Origin: Novosphingobium kaempferiae
GTDB lineage: Bacteria; Pseudomonadota; Alphaproteobacteria; Sphingomonadales; Sphingomonadaceae
NCBI RefSeq assembly: GCF_021227995.1
Contig: NZ_CP089301.1
Location: 2,046,001-2,110,000 of the forward strand
DNA: 64,000 bases
Reading direction: 5' to 3'
In this document: positions 51,036 to 59,731 of the stretch, piece by piece
How the letters are laid out: each line of letters begins with the position of its first letter
Position numbering within the stretch: the stretch's first letter is position 1
Translations under genes and position numbers: made by a program
The notes under the pieces: model-generated
The model's database searches: none
Told to the model about the DNA's origin: nothing
Seen by the model: the letters and a program-made list of their open reading frames with translations, nothing else

Positions 51036-53342
51036 ATGACCGGCGTGCGCTTGACCACCAATGCCTATCCGCACGACCAGCGATTGCAGGCCTGGCGTTT
51101 CGCATTGCAGCGCGTGTCGCTGGAGCTGGAGTCCGAGAACGAGGATATCTACGGAGACCTCGTCAGCTTCACCAGCGGACAGAAGATCCAGTTCGTCCGC
51201 TGCACCGGCACGGCGCAGGCGATGACCCTCGACTTCCGGCAGGAGGCGCGCTGCTTCTGGCTCGTCCTCCTGCTCGAAGGCCGCATCGCCGCCAGCAGCG
51301 GAGACCGCGAGGTCGAGATCGGCGAGGGCGACATGGTCTACGGCGGTGGCGACACCCGCTGCCGGATCGCCATGGAGGGCGATTTCCGCCTGCTCATCGT
51401 CAAGGTGCCGCACAGCCTTCCGGCGCTCAAATCCCGCTCGCAGCTGCCGACCGAGATCAGCGACCTGATCGCCGACACCGCCGTGGGCCGCATGATGTCG
51501 AGCCTGCTGCGCACCGTGGCCGACACCATCCTCGACGTCTCGGACGACCAGATCCGCCCGGTCGAACTCGCCCTGCCAGAGATGATCGCCGCCACCCTGC
51601 TCGACCGCGCCCCCGCCAAGCAGCTCGGCGGCGCGGCGGGCGGGCGGGCCGCGATCCTGGAGCGGGTGTTCCAGTCGATCGAGATGCGGCTGTCGGACCC
51701 CAACCTCAACACCCACCAGATCGCCGCCGAGCACAACATCTCGCCGCGCTACCTGCAAAAGCTGTTCGAGAGCCATGGCGAGAGCTTCGGGCATTACGTA
51801 AAGCTGCGCAGGCTGGAGCGCTGCCGCCTCGACCTCGGCAGCCCGCTCCACGCGCAGCGCTCGATCTCGGAAATCCTGTTCCAGTGGGGCTTCAACGACA
51901 GCGCCTCGTTCTCCCGCGCCTTCCGCGAGCAGTACGGGATGAGCCCGCGCGAGTATCGCAAGTCGCCCGAGATCGCGACCTCGCCCGCCGAGACCCCGCG
52001 CCGCGGCCGTCCGGAAAAGGCGCGGGACGTGCGCATGGACAACCGCGAGCCCGCAAGCGTGCTGGCGGGCCTGCCCAGCCTCGACGATGCCGCGAAATCG
52101 CGCCGCCACCACTTCCTGCCCGCGCGGCCCGACACGATCCACTGGGGCTACTTCAGCCGGTCCCTGCAACCGGCGCTGGAGATCCGCTCGGGCGACTACG
52201 TCACGATCGAGACGCTGACGCACCACGCCAACGACGATGCCGAACGCATGATCGAGGGCGATGCGGGCGCGGAGGCGGTGTTCCACTGGACCGCCGAGGG
52301 CAAGGCGGTGGAACGGCGCGGCGCCGGTCCCTTCGACGCTTCCGCCCTCGGGCGCGGCCCCGGCGAGGGCTTCGGCGTCCACATCTGCACCGGGCCGATC
52401 GCGGTCGAGGGCGCGCGCCCCGGCGACGTGATCGAAGTGCGCATCCTCGACATGGAGAACCGCCCCAGCCAGAACCCGCGCTTCGCGGGCCGCGCCTTCG
52501 GCTCGAATGTCGCGGCCTACTGGGGCTACCACTACAACGACCTCCTGACCGAGCCCAAGCAGCGCGAGGTCATCACGATCTACGAGATCGACAACGAACC
52601 CGGCCGCGCCACCGCCCAGGCGGTCTATTCGTACCGCTGGACCCCGCAGACCGACCCTTCGGGCGTGGTCCACGAGCGCTACGACTATCCCGGCGTGCCG
52701 GTCGATCCCGAAAGCATCACCCGCAATTTCGACGTGCTGCGCGACGTGACGATCCCCGTGCGCCCGCACTTCGGCGTGATCGCACTGGCGCCAGCGCATT
52801 CCGAACTGATCGATTCTGTCCCACCCGCCAACTTCGGCGGCAACATCGACAACTGGCGGCTCGGCGCCGGGTCCAGTTGCTTCCTGCCGGTGGGCGTTCC
52901 GGGCGGCCTGCTCTCGATGGGCGATCCCCATGCCAGCCAGGGTGACAGCGAACTGTGCGGCACGGCCATCGAATGCTCGATGACGGCGGTGATCCAGGTC
53001 ATCCTCCACCCCGCCAAGACCAGCCGCAAGTACATCCGCGACATCGACTATCCGATGATCGAGACGAAGGACGAATGGGTGATCCTGGGCTTCTCCAGCC
53101 CGGAATACCTCAAGGATCTGGGCGCCAATGCGCAAAGCGAGGTCTACAAGCAAAGCTCCATCGACGCCGCCATGCGCGACGCCTTCCGCAAGGCGCGGCG
53201 CTTCCTGATGACGCTGCGCGACCTGAGCGAGGACGAGGCGATCTCGCTGCTGTCGGTGGGCGTGGACTTCGGCATCAGCCAGGTCGCTAATGGCAACTGG
53301 GGCGTCCACGCGGTGATAAGAAAAAGCCTCTTCGCGGCGTAG
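51036..53342 (+). CDS. AraC-type regulator fused to an acetamidase/formamidase
   Basis: A single 768-residue frame joins two protein families. Residues ~1-200 form an AraC-binding-like sensor domain (RQEARCFWLVLLLEGRIAAS). Residues ~207-310 are the AraC DNA-binding domain with two HTHs (NTHQIAAEHNISPRYLQKLF and SISEILFQWGFNDSASFSRA, ending YGMSPREYR). A Pro/Arg-rich linker leads to a full-length FmdA/AmdA domain from ~360 (DTIHWGYFSRSLQPALEIRS, GFGVHICTGPIAVEGARPGD, FGGNIDNWRLGAGSS, LSMGDPHASQGDSELCGTA). The frame is unbroken and no start is needed between the domains. An enzyme-linked regulator of amide use is the simplest reading. Confidence 0.88.
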   Translation: MTGVRLTTNAYPHDQRLQAWRFALQRVSLELESENEDIYGDLVSFTSGQKIQFVRCTGTAQAMTLDFRQEARCFWLVLLLEGRIAASSGDREVEIGEGDMVYGGGDTRCRIAMEGDFRLLIVKVPHSLPALKSRSQLPTEISDLIADTAVGRMMSSLLRTVADTILDVSDDQIRPVELALPEMIAATLLDRAPAKQLGGAAGGRAAILERVFQSIEMRLSDPNLNTHQIAAEHNISPRYLQKLFESHGESFGHYVKLRRLERCRLDLGSPLHAQRSISEILFQWGFNDSASFSRAFREQYGMSPREYRKSPEIATSPAETPRRGRPEKARDVRMDNREPASVLAGLPSLDDAAKSRRHHFLPARPDTIHWGYFSRSLQPALEIRSGDYVTIETLTHHANDDAERMIEGDAGAEAVFHWTAEGKAVERRGAGPFDASALGRGPGEGFGVHICTGPIAVEGARPGDVIEVRILDMENRPSQNPRFAGRAFGSNVAAYWGYHYNDLLTEPKQREVITIYEIDNEPGRATAQAVYSYRWTPQTDPSGVVHERYDYPGVPVDPESITRNFDVLRDVTIPVRPHFGVIALAPAHSELIDSVPPANFGGNIDNWRLGAGSSCFLPVGVPGGLLSMGDPHASQGDSELCGTAIECSMTAVIQVILHPAKTSRKYIRDIDYPMIETKDEWVILGFSSPEYLKDLGANAQSEVYKQSSIDAAMRDAFRKARRFLMTLRDLSEDEAISLLSVGVDFGISQVANGNWGVHAVIRKSLFAA

Positions 53343-53347
53343 TTCGA

Positions 53348-53481
53348 AATTCCTCCCCGAGCTTGCTCGGGGAGGGGGACCGCCCGCGGAGCGGGTGGTG
53401 GAGGGGGAGAGTTCGGGAAATTCCCCCTCCGTCAGTCGCTGCGCGACTGCCACCTCCCCGAGACAAGCTCGGGGAGGAATT
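53348..53481. repeat. Palindromic repeat family B, copy 2
   Basis: Begins ATTCCTCCCCGAGCTTGCTC and ends AGCTCGGGGAGGAAT, with internal hairpins such as CCGCCCGCGGAGCGGG and GTCGCTGCGCGAC. It separates the fusion gene from the convergent TonB-C-like gene and could help end both transcripts. Confidence 0.8.
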
Positions 53482-53491
53482 GTCACCTTAC

Positions 53492-54010
53492 TCACCCACC
53501 GACGGGCAGGATCTCCACCATCGCGGTCGTCGTGCCGCTGCGCCCGACCCAGGCGTTCTGCCGCGCGGCGTCCGCCCGCAGTTCCTTCATCTTGTTGCGC
53601 GCATAGTTCTCCGAGGACGCGAAGAGCACGCGCACGACGTACTGCTGATCGTCCGAAACGCCGCGCGGCAGCGGATGAAGCGTGGCGATCCGCTCGACCG
53701 CGCGCATCGTGGCCTTGTCGAGATCGCGATGGCCGGATGTCTCGTAGAGCCGCACGGCACTTGGCTGGCCGTTCTCGCTGCAGGCGAACTTCACCGCGAC
53801 GATGCCCTCGCTCATGGGCGCGCCGGCCAGCGGCATGGGATATCGCATCTTGCGCTCGAACTGGCGGAACACGGTCTTGGACCATGTCTCGACGTTCGGC
53901 GGCGCGATGACGGAAAGCGTATCGGTATCGTCCTGCGCCCGTCCGCCACCGGCTCCACCGACGACGGCAAACACGGCAACGGCACAGGCAATCATTCTGA
54001 GCCTGTTCAT
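53492..54010 (-). CDS. Exported TonB-C-domain-like protein
   Basis: A 172-residue protein. I use the ATG at 54010 with GGGAGGG upstream; a longer frame reaches 54070. The signal peptide MNRLRMIACAVAVFAVVGGA is cleaved near RAQ-DDTD. The body resembles a TonB C-terminal domain: FERKMRYPMPLAG, EGIVAVKFACSENGQPSAV, and DKATMRAVERIATLHPLPRG. Unlike true TonB it has no membrane anchor or Pro-rich spacer, so it would be free in the periplasm. Its role is unknown. Confidence 0.65.
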   Translation of the reverse strand: MNRLRMIACAVAVFAVVGGAGGGRAQDDTDTLSVIAPPNVETWSKTVFRQFERKMRYPMPLAGAPMSEGIVAVKFACSENGQPSAVRLYETSGHRDLDKATMRAVERIATLHPLPRGVSDDQQYVVRVLFASSENYARNKMKELRADAARQNAWVGRSGTTTAMVEILPVGG

Positions 54011-54166
54011 TGGAACACCCTCCCGAAGCGCCACACATCGAAACCCAAGCAAGCAATATACAGGATGCACGACGCAACTTTGCTTGATCTGAAAGAAATC
54101 GACTCGTTTATTGCGCGACCAGCGAGGGTTTATTAGGACATATTGCTATCGGCACTGCGTAAACTG

Positions 54167-54202
54167 GGTCACATAACGGGAAATTTAACCCGTTATGTGA
54201 CC
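54167..54202. promoter_or_regulatory. Perfect 14-base inverted repeat
   Basis: GGTCACATAACGGG (54167-54180) and CCCGTTATGTGACC (54189-54202) are exact reverse complements with the 8-base A/T loop AAATTTAA. It lies between the SDR and the TonB-C-like gene. The motif GAACCGG-n-CACATAACGG is nearly repeated in the promoter of the Crp/Fnr gene (44286-44310). It could be an operator or a strong hairpin without a T-tract. Confidence 0.5.
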
Positions 54203-54288
54203 GGTTCGGTAGATGGATGTACCGCGTCGCACGTGGAATTGGGAACGCGATTATAGATTTGGCTGCGACAGTTCAGGGGTCGGTGGAA

Positions 54289-55110
54289 CTATGCCCCAAC
54301 GCCTGTCGTCAGGTGCTTCCACCCGTCTACCTGCCCCTGCAGCATCGCGAACTCGCGTTCCGCATAGCCGAGCGCATCGGTGCCGAGCAGCAGCACCAGC
54401 GGCGGCTCGTCGGCGGCGACGGCGGTGAGGATCGCCTGCGCAATCTTCGCCGGGTCGCTCGGCTCCTCGCCATGGTGGCCGGTGAGCACGGTGCGCGCGA
54501 CGTGGGCCGTCTCCGCATAGTCGGCGATGGTCGGCTCCGCCCCCAGCAGGCGCGATGCGGCGAACTCGGTGCGCATGCCGCCGGGCGCGACGTTCGTCAC
54601 CCTGATTCCCAGCGGATTGACCTCCTGCGCCAGCGTGCGCCCGATGCAGTCGAGCGCGAACTTGGTGGCGCCGTAGATGCCGGTGCCGTTCCAGCACGCC
54701 AGCCCGCTGATCGAGCCGACGTTGACGATGTGTCCCGCCTTGCGCGCGCGCAGATACGGCAGCGCCGCCTGGATCACCGCCAGCGCGCCCCAGACGTTGA
54801 CCTCGAACAGCGCCTTGGCATCCGCGATCGGCGTCTCCTCGATAGCGCCGGTGTAGCCGAGCCCAGCGTTGTTCACGATGACGTCGAGCCCCCCGGTCCG
54901 CGCCTCCGCCGCATCGACCACGGCCTTCACGGCCTCGGCGTCGGTCACGTCGAGCACCATGCCGATGGCCCCCTCGCCCAGCGCCTCGAAAGCGGCGACG
55001 GCGTCGGGATTGCGCACCGTGCCGACGACGGTATGCCCCGCCTCCAGCGCCGCCGAAGCGATCGCGCGGCCAAGGCCGGTGCTGACGCCGGTGATGAACC
55101 AGTTGCTCAT
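54289..55110 (-). CDS. Short-chain dehydrogenase/reductase
   Basis: A 273-residue NAD(P)-dependent SDR. The nucleotide fold is MSNWFITGVSTGLGRAIASA. The catalytic region has VNNAGLGYTGAIEE, NVGSISGLACWNGT with the serine, and YGATKFALDCIGRTLAQEVN with the Tyr-x3-Lys pair. The start at 55110 fits the family better than the longer frame. It is divergent from the RutA-like gene and may act on the same or a related substrate, but that is only proximity. Confidence 0.88.
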   Translation of the reverse strand: MSNWFITGVSTGLGRAIASAALEAGHTVVGTVRNPDAVAAFEALGEGAIGMVLDVTDAEAVKAVVDAAEARTGGLDVIVNNAGLGYTGAIEETPIADAKALFEVNVWGALAVIQAALPYLRARKAGHIVNVGSISGLACWNGTGIYGATKFALDCIGRTLAQEVNPLGIRVTNVAPGGMRTEFAASRLLGAEPTIADYAETAHVARTVLTGHHGEEPSDPAKIAQAILTAVAADEPPLVLLLGTDALGYAEREFAMLQGQVDGWKHLTTGVGA

Positions 55111-55292
55111 GTCTGTCTCCCCTTCGCGGATTTGCGGCGGGCCTAGCCCGTCCCACACCGCGCATCTATACCCCGCGCGCACCCGTTGTTGTCTGGCACC
55201 TTGACCGGCGACAACAGGGCGGGCGCAGGGTGACAAGAACCACGCGGCACCCCATCCTAACCTCGCGCCAGAACTTCAGGGACAGGCAAGAC

Positions 55293-56423
55293 ATGATCCA
55301 GAGCCAACCGAGACCGGCCAGCTTCGGCCTCCCCTCCGACACCGGCGGGCGCGACCTCGGCATCTTCATGCCGATGGCGAACGGCGGCTGGATCCTGTCG
55401 AAGAACGCCCCCGCGCTCGACGGCTCCTACGACTACAACCTCAAGGCCGCGCAGCTGGCCGAGGAGATCGGCCTCGACTTCATCATGGCGATGGCCAAGT
55501 ACCGCGGCTACGGCGGCGAGACGAAGCACTGGAACGCTTCGCTGGACTCGCCGATGATGATGGCGGGGCTGGCGCAGGCGACGAGCCGGGTGAAGGTCTG
55601 GGCCACCGTCCACACCATCCTCCAGAACCCCGCCGTCACCGCCAAGATGATCGCCACGCTCGACCAGATCAGCCACGGGCGCGCGGGGCTGAACGTCGTC
55701 ACCGGATCGTACAAGGGCGAATTCTCGCAGATGGGCGCCTGGCCCGAGGGCGTCGACCATGACGAGCGTTATGTCCTCGCGACCGAGTGGATCCAGGCCA
55801 TCAAGGCGCTGTGGACAGAGGACTCGGTGTCGATGGAGGGCAAGTACTTCACCCTCGAAGACTGCATGTCGAACCCCAAGCCATCGACCCCGCCGTTCCT
55901 CGTCTGCGCGGGCACGTCGAAGGTCGGCATCGCCTTCACCGCGAACGAGATGGACGCGCTGTTCCTGTCGGGCGGCAACGTCGATGAACTGGCGAAGGCC
56001 AGCGCCGACGCCAAGGCGGGCGCGGCGGAGCACGGCGCGAAGATCCGCACCTATTCGATGATGACCGTCGTCTTCGGCGAGACCGACGCGGCGGCAGAGG
56101 AAACCGCCGCCCACTTCCGCGCCGGGTTCGACGAAGGCGCGCTCCACGGCATGATGCGCGCCTACGGCTTCCTCGACGCCGAGATCGGCAAGGAGAACGC
56201 CTTCACCCAGAAGGCCCGCTCCACTTTCATGACCCCGCATGTGCTGGGCACGCCGGAGACGGTGATCGCGCGCCTGTCCGAGATCTTCGAGAAGACCTCG
56301 CTCGACGGGCTCATGCTGATCTTCCCGGACTATCACGCCTCGCTCCCGATCTTCGGCGAGAAGGTGCTGCCGGTCCTGCGCGAGCGGTTCCCGGCCCAGA
56401 TGGCCGAGGCCGCCCATGGCTGA
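55293..56423 (+). CDS. RutA-like flavin-dependent monooxygenase (LLM class)
   Basis: A 376-residue bacterial luciferase-like enzyme similar to RutA, which opens the uracil ring with FMN and oxygen. Features are RDLGIFMPMANGGWILSKNA, KAAQLAEEIGLDFIMAMAKY, RGYGGETKHWNASLDSP, LDQISHGRAGLNVVTG, and SNPKPSTPPFLVCAGTSKVG. I take the start MIQSQPRPASFGLP. The next gene overlaps by 8 bases and encodes a RutB-like amidohydrolase, as in rut operons, but rutC-F are absent. The true substrate may be another cyclic imide or pyrimidine. Confidence 0.8.
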   Translation: MIQSQPRPASFGLPSDTGGRDLGIFMPMANGGWILSKNAPALDGSYDYNLKAAQLAEEIGLDFIMAMAKYRGYGGETKHWNASLDSPMMMAGLAQATSRVKVWATVHTILQNPAVTAKMIATLDQISHGRAGLNVVTGSYKGEFSQMGAWPEGVDHDERYVLATEWIQAIKALWTEDSVSMEGKYFTLEDCMSNPKPSTPPFLVCAGTSKVGIAFTANEMDALFLSGGNVDELAKASADAKAGAAEHGAKIRTYSMMTVVFGETDAAAEETAAHFRAGFDEGALHGMMRAYGFLDAEIGKENAFTQKARSTFMTPHVLGTPETVIARLSEIFEKTSLDGLMLIFPDYHASLPIFGEKVLPVLRERFPAQMAEAAHG

Positions 56424-57054
56424 TCTCCCGCACGTCGACGAACCGGGCGAGATGATCGCGCCCGCGCGCACCGCGCTCATCGTGGTGGACGTGCAGGTGG
56501 ACTTCGCCTCGCCCGAGGGGCTGATCGGCCGCTTCGGCACCGACATGAGCCCCGCCGAAACCGCCATCGACCGCATCGAGGAACTGATCGCCGCCGCCCG
56601 TAACGCCGGGGCGACGGTGGGCTTCATGCGGGTGATGACGCGGCCCGAGACCGACTCCAACGCGCTCAGGACCTGGATGGTCCGGCGCGGCACGCCGGGC
56701 AGCGAGGGCATCTGCCGCATCGGCTCGGGCGGGGAGGACTACTACCGCGTCGCGCCCGAACCCGGCGACATCGAGGTGTCGAAGCTCGCCTACTCCAGCT
56801 TCCACGGCACCGATTTCGAGCAGCAGCTGCGCGCACGCGGGATCGACACGCTGGTGATGACCGGCCTCACCACCGACTGCTGCGTCGATTCCACCACGCG
56901 CGACGCCTTCCACCGCGATTTCCATACGTTCGTGGTGTCCGACGCCTGCGCCGCCTTCGACCCGGACCTGCACACCCATTCGCTCAGCGCGCTCAACCAG
57001 CACACCTCGCTGCTGGTGACGAGCGCGGCGGTGGTGAAGGCCTGGACGCCATGA
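56416..57054 (+). CDS. RutB-like isochorismatase-family amidohydrolase
   Basis: A 212-residue cysteine hydrolase. The fold has RTALIVVDVQVDFASPEGL with the catalytic Asp, a Lys in EVSKLAYSSFHGTDF, and the nucleophile Cys in TGLTTDCCVDSTTRDAF. This is the pattern of RutB-type ureidoacrylate hydrolases. It is translationally coupled to the RutA-like gene, suggesting it releases a carbamate or amide from the ring-opened product. An MFS transporter follows. Confidence 0.83.
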   Translation: MADLPHVDEPGEMIAPARTALIVVDVQVDFASPEGLIGRFGTDMSPAETAIDRIEELIAAARNAGATVGFMRVMTRPETDSNALRTWMVRRGTPGSEGICRIGSGGEDYYRVAPEPGDIEVSKLAYSSFHGTDFEQQLRARGIDTLVMTGLTTDCCVDSTTRDAFHRDFHTFVVSDACAAFDPDLHTHSLSALNQHTSLLVTSAAVVKAWTP

Positions 57055-57173
57055 ACGTGCCCGATCTGAACACGCGCGATGATCGCCTGATGCACAACTC
57101 CCTCTCGACCGCGAACTCCGGCAGTGCCATCATCGCCGGCGTGGAGAGGCACAACCCGTTGCAGGCGTCGTGA
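57051..57173 (+). CDS. Possible 40-residue small protein
   Basis: Its ATG overlaps the stop of the RutB-like gene (ATGA), and it ends in TGA at 57171-57173. It reads MNVPDLNTRDDRLM then HNSLSTANSGSAIIAGVE, with no recognisable motif. It could be a translationally coupled small protein, the remains of a longer gene, or chance. Confidence 0.3.
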   Translation: MNVPDLNTRDDRLMHNSLSTANSGSAIIAGVERHNPLQAS

Positions 57174-57240
57174 ACGCCGCTACGTCCACACGCCCCGAAG
57201 GCTCGCGCCCAAGGGGCATCTCCCGAGAGGGATCCGAAGC

Positions 57241-58464
57241 ATGAACACCCGTCTGCTCGTCTATATCGTGCTCCAGGCGCTGTGCCTGATGTACTTCCTG
57301 CTCTCGGCGGGGTCGTTCAACTCGCTCGGCATGGTGCTGCCTTCGATGGTGGAGGCGTTCGGCATGTCGTGGGCGCAGGCGGGCTTCGGCTTCACCCTGC
57401 TCGGCACGGCCTGCGGGATCGTCAGCCTCGCGCCCGCCTTCACCATTCGCAAGCTGGGGGTGGGGCGCACGCTGCTGACGGGGACGGTGCTGCTGTTCCT
57501 CGCCTTCGGGCTGCTCTACACCTCGCAGGGGGTGGGGACGTATTACCTCGGCACGACGCTGCTGGGCATCGGCTACTGCTTCTGCGGCACCGTGCCCGCC
57601 GTCCATGTGCTGTCGAGCAGCTTCAGGCGCCGGTCGACGGTGCTGGGGCTCTACTTCACCATCGGCAACCTCGGCGCCGTCGCCGGGCCGCTGCTGTGGT
57701 ACGGCACGCAGTCGGCCGGGTTCGACTGGCGGTTCTACTGGTTGCTCTTCGCCATCGCCTCGGTCGTGGTCGGCGGCTTCTGCACCCTCACCGCCAGCCG
57801 CCTGCACATCGGCGCGCCGGAGGAACAGGCCCCCGCGCCCGGCGCCCCGGCGGAATGGACCGTGCGCCGCGCGCTGGCGACCCCTCAGTTCTGGGTGGTG
57901 GTCTTCGCCTATACCGCCTGCCTTGCCATCAACACCACGACGCACAGCTTCGCGTACCAGCACCTGATGGAGCACGGCATCGCCGCCGACCGCGCATCGC
58001 AGCTCATCAGCCTCTCGGCGCTGGTCTGCGCGGTGGGATCGGCGCTGGCGGGCATCGCGGGGGAGAAGACCTCGGCGCGCACGCTGACGATGTTCTCGCT
58101 CGGCTGCCTCGGCGTCTCCGCTGCCACGCTGGCGCTCAGCGACGGGCCCCTCTCGGTCGTGCTGTGGATGGTCGCGTTCGGCGCGGGGCTGGGCTTCAGC
58201 TACGTCAGCACGGTGATGCTGCTGCAGTCCTACTTCGGCCAGCGCGCCTCGCTGGAACTGTACTCGATCATGATGGCGGTCTCGACCACCGCCGCAGTCG
58301 GCCCGGTGCTGGGCGGCGCGATCAAGGACCGGACGGGCAGCTTCGCGGGGATATTCCTCGCCCTCGCGGTGGTGAGCGCGGTGCTGTTCCTCGCCGTCGC
58401 CATCCTGCGCAAGCCGGGCGAGCGCGGTGAGGCGGTGGAAGTGCCAGTGGTCGCGGCAGAGTAG
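57241..58464 (+). CDS. MFS transporter
   Basis: A 407-residue inner-membrane transporter with about 12 membrane segments and one central loop (LHIGAPEEQAPAPGAPAE). The start MNTRLLVYIVLQALCLMYFL follows GAGAGGGAT. The MFS loop 2-3 pattern appears as RKLGVGRTLLTG. It follows the RutA/RutB-like pair, taking the place usually held by a uracil permease (RutG), so it may import the substrate of that pair. A bidirectional terminator lies downstream. Confidence 0.85.
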   Translation: MNTRLLVYIVLQALCLMYFLLSAGSFNSLGMVLPSMVEAFGMSWAQAGFGFTLLGTACGIVSLAPAFTIRKLGVGRTLLTGTVLLFLAFGLLYTSQGVGTYYLGTTLLGIGYCFCGTVPAVHVLSSSFRRRSTVLGLYFTIGNLGAVAGPLLWYGTQSAGFDWRFYWLLFAIASVVVGGFCTLTASRLHIGAPEEQAPAPGAPAEWTVRRALATPQFWVVVFAYTACLAINTTTHSFAYQHLMEHGIAADRASQLISLSALVCAVGSALAGIAGEKTSARTLTMFSLGCLGVSAATLALSDGPLSVVLWMVAFGAGLGFSYVSTVMLLQSYFGQRASLELYSIMMAVSTTAAVGPVLGGAIKDRTGSFAGIFLALAVVSAVLFLAVAILRKPGERGEAVEVPVVAAE

Positions 58465-58474
58465 TTCGGAGTTT

Positions 58475-58549
58475 CGTCATTGCGAGCGTAGCGAAGCAAT
58501 CCAGTGGAACGGGCCGACCGTGGATTGCTTCGCTACGCTCGCAATGACG
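58475..58549. repeat. Palindromic repeat family A, copy 10
   Basis: CGTCATTGCGAGCGTAGCGA pairs perfectly with TCGCTACGCTCGCAATGACG. The variable pair of bases differs from other copies in both arms, keeping the stem. Confidence 0.9.
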
Positions 58550-58563
58550 AACGGGGTTAAGCG

Positions 58564-58602
58564 AAAAAGGGGCTGGGAGCATCACGCTCCCGGCCCCTTT
58601 TT
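58564..58602. terminator. Bidirectional intrinsic terminator
   Basis: AAAAA, then GGGGCTGGGAGC, a short ATCAC loop, GCTCCCGGCCCC and TTTTT. The stem is GC-rich with T-tracts in both directions, placed between the convergent MFS and dioxygenase genes. Confidence 0.85.
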
Positions 58603-58622
58603 CCTTCAACCTCAGCCCCGGA

Positions 58623-59474
58623 TCAGACCGGACGCTCGCCCTTCACCTGGATGCGATAGCCCGAACGGACCTGCGGGAAGTAGTCCCAGATCGCCATGTG
58701 CTGGCCGCAACGGTTGTCCCACACGGCGATGGCGTGCGGGCTCCAGGTGAAGCGGCACTGGAACATCGGGCTCTGCACATGCTCGAACAGGAAGGTCAGC
58801 AGCGCCTCGCTCTCCCGCTCCGCGAGCCCGTTGATCTTCGTCGTGTAGCCCCGGTTGACGTAGAGCGCCTTGCGGCCCGTCACCGGATGGACGCGCGCGA
58901 TCGGGTGCGAGGTGCGCGGCAGTTCCATGCCCTCGGGCACGATGTCGCCGAACGCCTTCACGCCGTCATGCACGGCGGTCAGCCCTTCCAGATGCGCCTT
59001 CATCCGGTCGGACAGCGCATCCCACGCGGCGTACATGTTGGAGAACACGGTGTCGCCGCCCAGCGGCGGGATCGTGTGGAGATAGAGGATCGAGCCCATC
59101 GGCGGCTCCGGATCGCAGCTCATGTCCGAGTGCCAGTCCTCGCCCGCGACATAGGTCGAGTTCTCGTCAGCGTGCATCTTCGTGATCTCGTCGTAGCCCG
59201 GCACGCGCCACGGCTTCGTGCTGGGCGCGACGTGCGCCTCTCCGAACACCGCCGCGAGACGGCGATGCGCGTCGAAATCGAGCGGCTGGTCGCGCAGGAA
59301 GATCACGAGGTGGTCGGCCAGCGCCATGCGCAGTTCCTCGGCCACATCCTCGCCATAAGGCTGCGTCAGGTCGACGCCGCTGACATACGCGCCGATCGTG
59401 GGGTTGAGCCGCTCGATCGTGAGCAGCTCGTATTTGCTCTCCGCCTCCGGCTTCGCCTGCACCGCCACTTCCAT
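58623..59474 (-). CDS. TauD/TfdA-family alpha-ketoglutarate dioxygenase
   Basis: A 283-residue Fe(II)/2-oxoglutarate oxygenase. The ATG at 59474 follows AGGAG. The iron facial triad is His115-x-Asp117 (DWHSDMSCD) and His259 (CGQHMAIWDYF); the 2-oxoglutarate-binding Arg is expected in PQVRSGYRIQV. Family features include GGDTVFSNMYAAWDALSD. Likely substrates are sulfonates or aryloxy acids, as for taurine and 2,4-D dioxygenases. No sulfonate transporter lies beside it. Confidence 0.88.
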   Translation of the reverse strand: MEVAVQAKPEAESKYELLTIERLNPTIGAYVSGVDLTQPYGEDVAEELRMALADHLVIFLRDQPLDFDAHRRLAAVFGEAHVAPSTKPWRVPGYDEITKMHADENSTYVAGEDWHSDMSCDPEPPMGSILYLHTIPPLGGDTVFSNMYAAWDALSDRMKAHLEGLTAVHDGVKAFGDIVPEGMELPRTSHPIARVHPVTGRKALYVNRGYTTKINGLAERESEALLTFLFEHVQSPMFQCRFTWSPHAIAVWDNRCGQHMAIWDYFPQVRSGYRIQVKGERPV

Positions 59475-59598
59475 CCCACGCTCCTGTCGTTGACGGCGCG
59501 AGGTTCGCACCGAATTGCCACGGGTTCAATCGAGCCCGATCTTACGCGCGTGGCGCGCGCACTCTTGAGCGAGAGCGCCTTTCGTCTGGACGGTGCCT

Positions 59599-59731
59599 AA
59601 TTCCTCCCCGAGCTTGTCTCGGGGAGGTGGCAGCCCGTCAGGGCTGACGGAGGGGGAATGGCGCGAGGTTCTCCCCCTCCACCACCGCTTCGCGGCGGGC
59701 CCCCTCCCCGAGCTTGTCTCGGGGAGGAATT
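59599..59731. repeat. Palindromic repeat family B, copy 3
   Basis: Begins AATTCCTCCCCGAGCTTGTC and ends GAGCTTGTCTCGGGGAGGAA then TT. It contains GCCCGTCAGGGC and CCGCTTCGCGGCGGGC. Its right end overlaps the stop codon of the LacI-type gene (59730-59732). Confidence 0.8.

Noticed and set aside
54213..54428. Transposase remnant after the 14-base palindrome
   Set aside because: The short frame starting MDVPRRTWNWERDYRFG has no recognised transposase motif and overlaps the SDR gene end.
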